Positions 1 through 7,011 of a stretch of 7,011 nucleotides of DNA are shown piece by piece (the first letter of the stretch is position 1; the number at the start of each line of letters is the position of its first letter). The position numbers and the translations under genes are program-made. Under the pieces are notes generated by a model, which worked only from the letters and a program-made list of their open reading frames with translations, ran no database searches and was not told the origin of the DNA. The DNA comes from Chloroflexia bacterium (GTDB lineage Bacteria > Chloroflexota > Chloroflexia > QHBQ01 > JADMIH01): assembly GCA_025927935.1 (NCBI GenBank), contig JAICKM010000366.1, forward strand, positions 1-7,011, written 5' to 3'.

Positions 1-69
1 ATCGAAGTCCAGATCGATCCCGGTATCGCCTTCCGGGTTCCGGTACTCATCGTTGAACGTCTGGTCCAT
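1..69 (-). CDS. Unrecognised acidic protein, N-terminal fragment (continues beyond left edge)
   Basis: Only the first 23 codons are present, starting at an ATG at 69-67 and open to the window edge. The visible peptide begins MDQTFNDEYRNPEG and is strongly acidic (7 Asp/Glu against 1 Arg). It has no signal peptide, membrane segment or motif that I recognise. The reading frame is supported mainly by a strong Shine-Dalgarno sequence upstream on the same strand. It lies 97 bp downstream of smc in the same orientation with no convincing terminator between, so co-transcription with smc is possible. In many bacteria smc is followed by ftsY, and some FtsY proteins begin with an acidic region, but this fragment is too short to assign. 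Function unknown. Confidence 0.6.
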   Translation of the reverse strand, partial: MDQTFNDEYRNPEGDTGIDLDFD

Positions 70-80
70 AGCTTTAAAAG

Positions 81-87
81 CCTCCTC
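81..87 (-). promoter_or_regulatory. Strong ribosome-binding site for the gene starting at 69
   Basis: On the minus strand this reads GAGGAGG, an almost full anti-Shine-Dalgarno match, 11 bases before the ATG at 69. It is the main evidence that the fragment at the left edge is a real gene and that its start is correct. Confidence 0.7.
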
Positions 88-168
88 TATACCCCAGGAG
101 TCCACCGCGCAACTCGCGGCCGTCCCGAGTAATGGTCAGCCCATCTCAGCAGCAAGTTCTATGCCCCG

Positions 169-3100
169 TTAGGCAGCCGGCGCGAGGGGCACTTCTTCCA
201 GCCGCAGGCTGAGCACGCGCGAAGCGGTATCGGCGCCCAGCGACACGCCGTAGATGGCGGCCGCGGCTTCGATGGTCGCCCGATTATGGGTAATCAGGAT
301 AAACTGGCTGTTGGCGCTCAGGTCGCGCAGTTCGTTGCGGAAGCGGCCGATATTGGCTTCGTCCAGGGCGGCATCCACTTCGTCCATGATACAGAACGGC
401 GTGGGGCGCACCTTGAGGATGGCGAACAACAGCGCAACGGATGTGAGGGCGCGTTCGCCGCCGGAGAGCGCGCTGAGCGGTTGCTGGCGCTTGCCCGGCG
501 GCTGGGCCAGCACTTCAATGCCGGTGGCGGTCACGTCTTGGGGGTCGGTCAGTTCCAGGCGGGCCGATCCACCGCCGAACAGGCGCGGGAACGTCTCCTG
601 GAAGGCCGCCGCCACCGCCTTGAACGTTTCGGCCAGGCGCTCGCGCATCAGCCGATCGAGTTCGGCAGCCACCTGGCGCAGGCTGTCGGCGGCGGTACGC
701 AGGTCATGCAACTGCGTCGTGAGGAAGCCGTGGCGGGTCTGGGCCGCGGTATACTCGTCGATTGCCAGGGGATTGATCGGCCCCATGCGCCGCAGCTTGC
801 CGCGCAACTGGCCGATGCGCCCTTCCAGGGCCGGGTCAGCGGGCGCGGGGTCGGCCTCTGTGGCGAGGGCATCCCAGCGCCGCGTCCAGGCGATCCAGGG
901 ATCGACCTCAGAAAGCTGGGCCTGGAACACCGCCTGAACCATATCCGCCCCGACATCGGCATCACCGGCCACGACCTCGATCAGGGTCTCCGGGGCCGTG
1001 GTGAGACCCAGGTCTTCTTCGATGCGCGTGCGTAGTTGCCGCGCCGCGCCCTGCCGGCGTTCGCGTTCGACCAGGGTGTGCCCGTGCGCCGACTCGGCGG
1101 CCAGACCCGCGGACTGGGCATCGTGGCTTTCTTGCTCGGCGGCGACCTGACGCTCGCGGGTCGCTGCGAGGGCGGACCGGGCGCTTTCCGTGCGCCCGCG
1201 CAACTCGTCTGCGGCGCGCTCCCAGCCCGCCGCCTCGGCACGTGCCTGCTCCAGCCCCTCGGCGGCCTGGGCCAGTTCGCGGGCCAGGGTCTCCAGGCGG
1301 CCCGCACGGGCGCGTTGCTGGTCGGCCAGGCGGCCCTGTTGGGCGCGGGCGGCGTTCAAGGCGGCACGGCGGTGGCGTGCCCCTTCCTCGGCAACGGCAA
1401 GCTGGGTGCGTAAGGCGGTCAGTTCCTCGCGGGCGACCACTTCCGACTGCCGGGCGTGCTGCGCGGCGGCCTGTAGCTCGGCGATCTGCGCGGCCAGCGG
1501 GCCGGACTCCTGCTCCATGCGCGCCAGTTCGGCGGTAAACCCTTCCAGGCGGGTACTGTAATCCCGCAGCGCAGTTTCGGCCTGGGCGACCAGACCCAGG
1601 CGCCAGGTCTGCTCCTGGCCGGTCTGCGCGAGGCGTTGCGCCAGTTGCCCTGCGGCGCCGCGCCGTTCGCCGGCCAGCCGCCGGGCAGCGGCCAGCGTCT
1701 CACCCGCTTGCTGGCGGCCCGCTTCCGCTCGCGCCAGGGTATCTGCGGCCTGCTGGACGGCGGCCACGCGCCCGGCCTGGGCGGTCTGCGCCTGCTCCAG
1801 GGCCAGGGCCAGGTCGCGGCGTTCGCGCTCGCGGGCCAGCATGCCGTGTTCGCGCGCCGCGGACCCGCCGGTGACGGCCCCGCCGGAGCGCACGATCTCG
1901 CCGCCCACGGTGACGATGCTCCACCCGCCCGGCAAGCGGGCCAGCGCGCGCCGCGCCACCGGCAGATCCTCGACGACGAGCGTGCGGCCCAGCAACTGAT
2001 CAATCACCACCTGGTACTGCGGGGCCGTGGCGACCAGGCGGCTCGCCAACCCGTGGACGCCCTGGCGGTTATCGAGGAAGCGCAGGGGATCGCCCGCCCC
2101 GTCGCCACCCCGCAGGCTGTCGAGCGGTAAGAACGTGGCGCGCCCCGCCTTCGCGTGTTGCAGGAAAGCAATGGCCGCTTCCGCGTCCGGCCAGCGTTCG
2201 ACGACCACGTCGTTGATGCGCCCGCCCAGCGCCACCTCGATGGCCGTCTCAAATTCGCGCGGCACCTCCAGCAGGCTCGCCACTACGCCGACGATACCGG
2301 CTAATTGAGCGCCCGGCCCGGCGTCCTTGCGGCCCCCACCCTGGGCGCCACGCGCCGCGCCCAGCACTACGCGCACGGCGTGGGGCAGCCCGGCGCCGCC
2401 TTCGCTGAGGTTGCGGGCGAGTTCGAGCCGGGTACGCAGGTTATCGAGTTCGGCGGCCCCGGCCCGGCGATCCTTGTCCGCGGCATCGCGGGTGTGCTGC
2501 GCGGCGGCCACGGCTCGCTCGGCGGCGGCCAGCGCCTCCTGGGCAGCGATCTGCGCAGCTTCGGCCTCGGCGGTGGCGGCGCGCGCCTGGTCGAGTTCGG
2601 CCTGCTCCGTCTCCTGGCGGGCGATCAGGCGCCGAGCGGCCTCTTGCTGCTCAGCAAGCTGGCGCTCCAGTTCGCGCCGGTGGTCCTCGCTGCTGGCGAG
2701 GCGTTGCTTGAGTCCGGCGGCGTGGGCCGAAGCTTCGGCGGCCCGTTCCTGGGCGGCGGTGAGCGCGCGGTCCGTGGTGCGGCGGGTTTCGGCGGCCCGC
2801 CCCAGCGCGGTTTCGGCGGCGGTAACGCGGGTGCGCAGCGCCTGCTCATCGCCCTCCGCGTCCTGCTGAGTAGCCTGGATCTCCGAGACCTGGGCGGTGG
2901 CCTGGGCCAGGGCGTCGCGCCCGGCCTCGTGCTCCAGCAACGTCTGCTGCTGCTGCTGCTCCAGGGCCGCCAGGCGCTCGGCGTGAACCGCCGCGGCCCG
3001 GCCGGCCTGCTCCTGGCTGTGCAGCAGGCCGGCCTGTTCGCCGGTCAGGCGGTCGAGTTCGGCCCGTGCCGTGGCGGCTTCACGGCGCACGTCCTGGAGG

Positions 3101-3894
3101 CGGCGATCCGCGGTTCCGGCCCGTTCGCGAGCGGCGGCCAGCGCGACGGCGGCAGCCTGCTCCTGTGCCTCGGCCACGGCCAGCGCGGCTCGCTCGGCCT
3201 GCCACTGGCGGCCATACCAGGTGTCGAGCAGATCGTGTAGCTCCCCGGCCACGCTGTTGTACTCCTGGGCGTGGCGGGCCTGGCGCTCCAGGCTCTTCAA
3301 CTGCGGCTCCAACTCGGCCACCAGGTCGCTCACGCGCACCATGTTCTCCTCGGTGCGCGCCAGGCGCTTCAGGGCATCGTCGCGTTGGGCGTAGAACGGA
3401 CGGATGCCCGCTGCTTCCTCGAACAGGACACGCCGGTCCTCCGGGCGCAGGCTCAGCAGTTCGTCGGCCAGCCCCTGGCCCACCACGCTGAACGAGTGGC
3501 CCACCGGCGCCAGCAACTCCTGAATATCGCGCAGGCGCACCCGGCTGCGGTTGATGAAATATTCGTTTTCCCCCGAGCGAAAGGCGCGGCGCGTGATGCT
3601 GACCTCATCGTAGTCAATCGCCAGGCTGCGGTCGGCGTTGTCGAGCGTGAGCGTGACTTCGGCCATGCCCTGCTGCCCGCGCCCGATGGACCCGGAGAAA
3701 ATCAGGTCCTCGCTGCGCCGGGCGCGCAACTGCGAGTAGGATTGTTCGCCGAGCACCCAGCGCAGGGCGTCGGCCACGTTCGATTTGCCGCTGCCGTTGG
3801 GGCCGATAATGGCGGTGATATCGCCGTCGAAAGAGAACTCGGTCTTGGTGGCAAAGGTCTTGAAGCCTTGCAGCACGAGGTGTTTTAGGCGCAT
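169..3894 (-). CDS. smc: Chromosome segregation protein SMC (condensin ATPase)
   Basis: Complete 1241-residue SMC, slightly longer than the usual 1150-1200. It forms an ATP-driven dimeric ring, normally with ScpA and ScpB (not in this window), that compacts and segregates the chromosome. The N-terminal head has Walker A GPNGSGKSN (31-39), an LRWVLGEQS segment with candidate arginine finger R57, and Q-loop Q140 in VVGQG followed by the typical LFEEAAGI. Ala/Glu/Gln/Arg-rich coiled coils span about 165-500 and 680-960. The hinge is about 528-650, followed by the conserved GGEIVRSGGAVTGGS. The C-terminal head has GPINPLAIDEY (1038-1048), signature LSGGE (1143-1147), Walker B CIMDE with catalytic E1172, D-loop ALDEAN and switch H1203. 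All catalytic motifs are intact. The ATG at 3894 is chosen because MRLKHLVLQGFKTF is the normal family start; GGGA lies 4-5 bases upstream. Odd points: a Gly-rich insert before the hinge, a long linker before GPIN, and five Gln from a CTG tract at 2944-2958. Confidence 0.97.
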   Translation of the reverse strand: MRLKHLVLQGFKTFATKTEFSFDGDITAIIGPNGSGKSNVADALRWVLGEQSYSQLRARRSEDLIFSGSIGRGQQGMAEVTLTLDNADRSLAIDYDEVSITRRAFRSGENEYFINRSRVRLRDIQELLAPVGHSFSVVGQGLADELLSLRPEDRRVLFEEAAGIRPFYAQRDDALKRLARTEENMVRVSDLVAELEPQLKSLERQARHAQEYNSVAGELHDLLDTWYGRQWQAERAALAVAEAQEQAAAVALAAARERAGTADRRLQDVRREAATARAELDRLTGEQAGLLHSQEQAGRAAAVHAERLAALEQQQQQTLLEHEAGRDALAQATAQVSEIQATQQDAEGDEQALRTRVTAAETALGRAAETRRTTDRALTAAQERAAEASAHAAGLKQRLASSEDHRRELERQLAEQQEAARRLIARQETEQAELDQARAATAEAEAAQIAAQEALAAAERAVAAAQHTRDAADKDRRAGAAELDNLRTRLELARNLSEGGAGLPHAVRVVLGAARGAQGGGRKDAGPGAQLAGIVGVVASLLEVPREFETAIEVALGGRINDVVVERWPDAEAAIAFLQHAKAGRATFLPLDSLRGGDGAGDPLRFLDNRQGVHGLASRLVATAPQYQVVIDQLLGRTLVVEDLPVARRALARLPGGWSIVTVGGEIVRSGGAVTGGSAAREHGMLARERERRDLALALEQAQTAQAGRVAAVQQAADTLARAEAGRQQAGETLAAARRLAGERRGAAGQLAQRLAQTGQEQTWRLGLVAQAETALRDYSTRLEGFTAELARMEQESGPLAAQIAELQAAAQHARQSEVVAREELTALRTQLAVAEEGARHRRAALNAARAQQGRLADQQRARAGRLETLARELAQAAEGLEQARAEAAGWERAADELRGRTESARSALAATRERQVAAEQESHDAQSAGLAAESAHGHTLVERERRQGAARQLRTRIEEDLGLTTAPETLIEVVAGDADVGADMVQAVFQAQLSEVDPWIAWTRRWDALATEADPAPADPALEGRIGQLRGKLRRMGPINPLAIDEYTAAQTRHGFLTTQLHDLRTAADSLRQVAAELDRLMRERLAETFKAVAAAFQETFPRLFGGGSARLELTDPQDVTATGIEVLAQPPGKRQQPLSALSGGERALTSVALLFAILKVRPTPFCIMDEVDAALDEANIGRFRNELRDLSANSQFILITHNRATIEAAAAIYGVSLGADTASRVLSLRLEEVPLAPAA

Positions 3895-3915
3895 ATATTC
3901 CCATCCAGGCGGCTA

Positions 3916-3938
3916 GTCGCCGGTCGTCACAAGGCGAC
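3916..3938 (-). other. Small hairpin in the smc 5' leader
   Basis: GTCGCC (3916-3921) and GGCGAC (3933-3938) form a perfect 6-bp inverted repeat with an 11-base loop, about 20 bases upstream of the smc start. Transcripts from either candidate promoter would carry it. It has no T tract, so it is not a terminator. It may be a chance structure in GC-rich DNA or may modulate translation. Confidence 0.25.
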
Positions 3939-3948
3939 GATTTTCCCC

Positions 3949-3977
3949 AGTATACCACAACTACCGGGATATGTATA
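3949..3977 (-). promoter_or_regulatory. Candidate proximal smc promoter (P2), extended -10
   Basis: On the minus strand, TATACA (3977-3972) is followed after exactly 17 bases by TATACT (3954-3949). The -10 is preceded by TGG, giving an extended -10 (TGGTATACT). Both hexamers match the sigma-70 consensus at four or five of six positions. Transcription would begin near 3942, leaving a leader of about 48 bases before the smc ATG. The -35 lies inside an inverted repeat at 3962-4001, so a repressor could compete with polymerase here. Assignment is by motif only. Confidence 0.45.
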
Positions 3978-4001
3978 GTCAAAAACATATCATAACCGGT
4001 A
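3962..4001. repeat. Composite inverted repeat upstream of smc, operator-like
   Basis: The inner arms GATATGT (3968-3974) and ACATATC (3985-3991) are a perfect 7-bp inverted repeat with a 10-base A/T-rich spacer. The outer arms TACCGG (3962-3967) and CCGGTA (3996-4001) extend the symmetry, offset by four bases on one side. A further CCGGTA at 4003-4008 makes a direct repeat with the outer right arm (7-base period). The element covers the -35 of the proximal smc promoter candidate. It could be a dimeric repressor site or, in transcripts from the distal promoter, a stem-loop in the leader. It lacks a following T tract. Confidence 0.45.
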
Positions 4002-4042
4002 GCCGGTACACCCATAAAGAGAAGGTCCGAACGCTTGTTCTT

Positions 4043-4071
4043 ATTATACCGAGGATCGGTGGCAATAACAA
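4043..4071 (-). promoter_or_regulatory. Candidate distal smc promoter (P1), consensus -10
   Basis: On the minus strand, TTGTTA (4071-4066, four of six matches to TTGACA) is followed after 17 bases by a perfect TATAAT (4048-4043). The start would be near 4036, giving a leader of about 140 bases before smc. It sits directly after the terminator of the upstream fic gene. Its -35 shares two bases with the base of that terminator stem, so smc appears to be transcriptionally re-initiated rather than read through from fic. Confidence 0.55.
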
Positions 4072-4102
4072 TGGGGATGCCGCGGTCTGCGGCATCCCCA
4101 TT
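4062..4102 (-). terminator. Intrinsic terminator of the fic gene
   Basis: A perfect 14-bp stem is formed by AATGGGGATGCCGC (4070-4083) and GCGGCATCCCCATT (4089-4102), with a 5-base loop. In the direction of fic transcription the stem is followed by GTTATTG, a moderate T-rich tail. The hairpin begins 34 bases past the fic stop codon. The tail is interrupted by G, so termination may be incomplete. The short T/A run on the other side would also allow some function on the plus strand, but no plus-strand gene is nearby. Confidence 0.7.
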
Positions 4103-4136
4103 ATTCAAGCTAATATATTATCCGGCGCCCCGCCGA

Positions 4137-5090
4137 TCAGGAGTCGTGGGCGGCCAGACTCGCTTCGATCGCGTCCAGTAGCAGGAGGAGAGTCGGGGTC
4201 AGATCGCCGTTCGAGCCCGCCGCGGCGAGCGCGGCCAGGTACGCGGGGCGGTTATCGCCGTCGAGAGCGGCCAGGGGGAACCCGGCACGCAGGAGCACCA
4301 GGTTCATCAGCAGGCGGGCGACCCGCCCGTTGCCGTTGTGGAAGGGATGAATCGTCAGCAGTCGGGTATGGGCGTAGGCGGCGCGCAAAATGGGACTTGG
4401 CTCATACTCCGGCGACTCCGGCTTGAGGGCCAGCCAGCGGCCAAAGTCGCCCATCTCCGGCACCACCTCGACACCCGGCGGCGCGGGATACGACAGCTTA
4501 GTCATGTCGTCAATGCGGTAACTGCCGGGTTCATGACTCGGCGGTGCCAGATCGCGCATGACCACCGCGTGCAGAATACGGACCAAGCGCTCGGTCAACG
4601 GCATCTCGGCGCTCGCCAGCGTCTCGATGTACGTCAGCCCAAGCTGAAGGTTGATGACTTCCTGCACACTGGCGGGTTGGGCACCGTTCGGCTGCACGCC
4701 GTCCAGAACCGCCTCTACCTCCGTGCAGCTCAGGGGATTCCCTTGCAGATGGGCGCTGTGATAGATGAATGCACGGCGCTGCTTCTCGGCGATTCCGGTC
4801 GTCGCTTCGCCGCCGAGTACGCAGGCGGCAGTAAGCCGGGCAACGGCGGCTTCGGCGGCGGCAATTCGCGGGCACAGTTCCGCGCGGGCGTGGAACCCGC
4901 CGATGTGCAGCGTGCCGATTGCTTGCTCCGGCATGGCATCCTCGCCTGCAGGCGGTGGCGCGAGATCGTCCGGCACGACAGGCGCCGGGGCGGTATACGC
5001 ACTATGCGACGCATACCCGCCGTCGCCGGCAAGCCGGTTCACTCGAATGGGTGATCGAAACATGGCATGACTCAATCTATAACCGTTCAC
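4137..5090 (-). CDS. Fic-domain protein (predicted AMP transferase, class II layout)
   Basis: Fic enzymes usually transfer AMP from ATP to Ser, Thr or Tyr of a target protein. Numbering from the chosen start, the core motif is HPFHNGNGRVAR (H248 to R259), with catalytic H248, anion-hole GNG and R256, followed by RLLMNLVLLRAGFP as in cytosolic Fic proteins. The preceding GSYRIDDMTK...YPAPP segment (about 189-205) fits the flap region over the active site. An N-terminal helix carries SAHLQGN (112-118) where class II Fic proteins have the inhibitory (S/T)xxxEG motif. The glutamate is Gln116, and the usual Asp/Glu of the core motif is Asn252. There is no signal peptide or membrane segment, so it is probably cytoplasmic. 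GTG at 5090 is chosen because AGGGG lies five bases upstream. TTG at 5126 is also in frame but lacks such a site; ATG at 4934 has GAGG five bases upstream and is a serious alternative (265 residues). The gene is flanked by terminators and has no visible antitoxin. Confidence 0.9.
   Translation of the reverse strand: MNGYRLSHAMFRSPIRVNRLAGDGGYASHSAYTAPAPVVPDDLAPPPAGEDAMPEQAIGTLHIGGFHARAELCPRIAAAEAAVARLTAACVLGGEATTGIAEKQRRAFIYHSAHLQGNPLSCTEVEAVLDGVQPNGAQPASVQEVINLQLGLTYIETLASAEMPLTERLVRILHAVVMRDLAPPSHEPGSYRIDDMTKLSYPAPPGVEVVPEMGDFGRWLALKPESPEYEPSPILRAAYAHTRLLTIHPFHNGNGRVARLLMNLVLLRAGFPLAALDGDNRPAYLAALAAAGSNGDLTPTLLLLLDAIEASLAAHDS
4940..4943 (-). promoter_or_regulatory. Ribosome-binding site supporting an internal fic start at 4934
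   Basis: The minus strand reads GAGG, then five bases, then ATG (4934-4932) in the fic frame, giving MPEQAIGTLHIGG. The residues upstream of this ATG are Pro/Ala-rich and look poorly conserved, whereas the helix expected before the inhibitory motif starts just after it. This may be the main or an additional start. Confidence 0.4.
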
Positions 5091-5403
5091 GATATCCCCT
5101 GGCCTGGCGCGTAACCGATCCAACAAAGCGGGCGGGATAGCGCACGGAAACGTGCTCTACGTTCAGTTGGCGAAAGCATAGCCTTAATTGTAGCCGGGGC
5201 GGACGACCAGGGGGTGAATGCGCCGCGCCGATATGTCTACAGGACATACAGGAGTAACCGGGCCGTATGCCTGGATAGCCCGCGGCGGTTGCGGGTAATG
5301 CTTACAGGCCGGTAAGGTTTGGCTGCCGGGCACACTAATGCCCCGCCACAGCCGGCGGCGGGCTGGTTTGAAACCGGGCCCTACAGGCGGCGCCCTGGGC
5401 AAC
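5091..5403. other. Non-coding stretch between ftsH terminator and fic
   Basis: I find no convincing gene in these roughly 310 bases. A minus-strand open frame crosses part of it, but it would start inside the ftsH terminator T tract and has no ribosome-binding site. On the minus strand TACAAT (5192-5187) is a possible -10 for fic, but the position 17 bases upstream (ACCCCC) is not a -35. Other structures are a TATGTC/GACATA palindrome (5232-5248), a direct repeat TACAGGA (5238-5244 and 5247-5253), and an 11-base palindrome GGTTTGAAACC (5365-5375). No tRNA, insertion-sequence end or CRISPR repeat is evident. Confidence 0.6.
5232..5248. repeat. Short palindrome upstream of fic
   Basis: TATGTC (5232-5237) and GACATA (5243-5248) form a perfect 6-bp inverted repeat around TACAG. 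It lies about 140 bases upstream of the chosen fic start and 40 bases upstream of the only -10-like sequence there. It could be a regulator site, but a 6-bp match may be chance. Confidence 0.3.
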
Positions 5404-5438
5404 AAAAACCAGGCCCGATCCTTGCGGATCGGGCCTGG
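5401..5438 (-). terminator. Intrinsic terminator of ftsH
   Basis: A perfect 13-bp GC-rich stem is formed by CCAGGCCCGATCC and GGATCGGGCCTGG, with a four-base loop that reads GCAA (a stable GNRA loop) in the ftsH transcript. The stem is followed immediately by TTTTTGTT. It begins 23 bases past the ftsH stop codon. This is a textbook rho-independent terminator and separates ftsH from fic. Confidence 0.93.
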
Positions 5439-5461
5439 CCTACCGGCGCGGTTAGGCGCCG

Positions 5462-7011
<1,550 letters not shown>

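Noticed and set aside
105..130. Overlapping small inverted repeats downstream of smc (CCGCG/CGCGG and ACTCG/CGAGT)
   Set aside because: Stems are only 5 bp, compete with each other and have no T tract, so I do not call a terminator after smc.
2944..2958. Five tandem CTG units in smc
   Set aside because: They encode five Gln in a Gln/Ala-rich coiled coil; this is short and explained by composition. Not treated as a regulatory repeat.
286..3888. Series of long plus-strand open frames opposite smc (286-1035, 1036-1413, 1636-2130, 2305-3240, 3271-3888)
   Set aside because: All lie in the single frame that is codon-aligned antisense to smc. Stops there require TTA, CTA or TCA codons in smc, which are rare in this GC-rich gene. 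The peptides are low-complexity and match nothing I recognise.
3614..4108. Minus-strand open frame of 164 codons overlapping the smc start
   Set aside because: It reads through the terminator and promoter region and then an alternative frame of smc. The smc frame is certain from its motifs.
3971..4426. Plus-strand open frame across the fic terminator and 3' end of fic
   Set aside because: No ribosome-binding site or recognisable domain; it crosses a hairpin terminator and is antisense to fic.
4338..5054. Plus-strand open frame of 238 codons opposite fic, considered as a possible antitoxin
   Set aside because: It is codon-aligned antisense to fic, with the same compositional explanation as in smc and no domain-like sequence.
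5184..5405. Minus-strand 73-codon open frame between ftsH and fic, considered as a possible FicA-like antitoxin
   Set aside because: It would start with TTG inside the T tract of the ftsH terminator, has no ribosome-binding site, and contains no (S/T)xxxEG motif.

Overview
This is a GC-rich bacterial window with every supported gene on the minus strand, so transcription runs from high to low coordinates. In that direction it carries: the C-terminal part of an FtsH-type AAA+ zinc metalloprotease (open at the right edge), a Fic-domain protein, a complete SMC chromosome-segregation ATPase, and the first 23 codons of an unrecognised acidic protein running off the left edge. The sequence style of FtsH and SMC and the high GC content suggest Chloroflexota. 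That is recall-based inference, because no rRNA or other marker lies in the window.

Right part (5404-7011): ftsH ends in a Pro/Gln-rich tail and is followed by a textbook intrinsic terminator (13-bp stem, GCAA loop, T5 tract). Middle (4062-5403): about 310 bp of non-coding DNA, then fic, then a second hairpin terminator. fic therefore looks like an independent, accessory-type unit between two housekeeping genes, with no visible antitoxin partner. Left part (1-4071): a short regulatory region with two candidate sigma-70 promoters and nested inverted repeats, then smc, then a 97-bp gap holding a strong ribosome-binding site for the next gene.

Functionally, SMC compacts and segregates chromosomes, FtsH performs membrane-protein quality control, and the Fic protein is expected to modify a target protein, classically by AMPylation. 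Nothing in the sequence ties the three into one pathway. I do not see a new multi-gene system. The most interesting signal is in the Fic protein: both the usual autoinhibitory glutamate and the usual metal-binding acidic residue are replaced by their amides (Gln and Asn). The smc control region, where a promoter overlaps the preceding terminator and a second promoter overlaps a composite palindrome, is the next most interesting.
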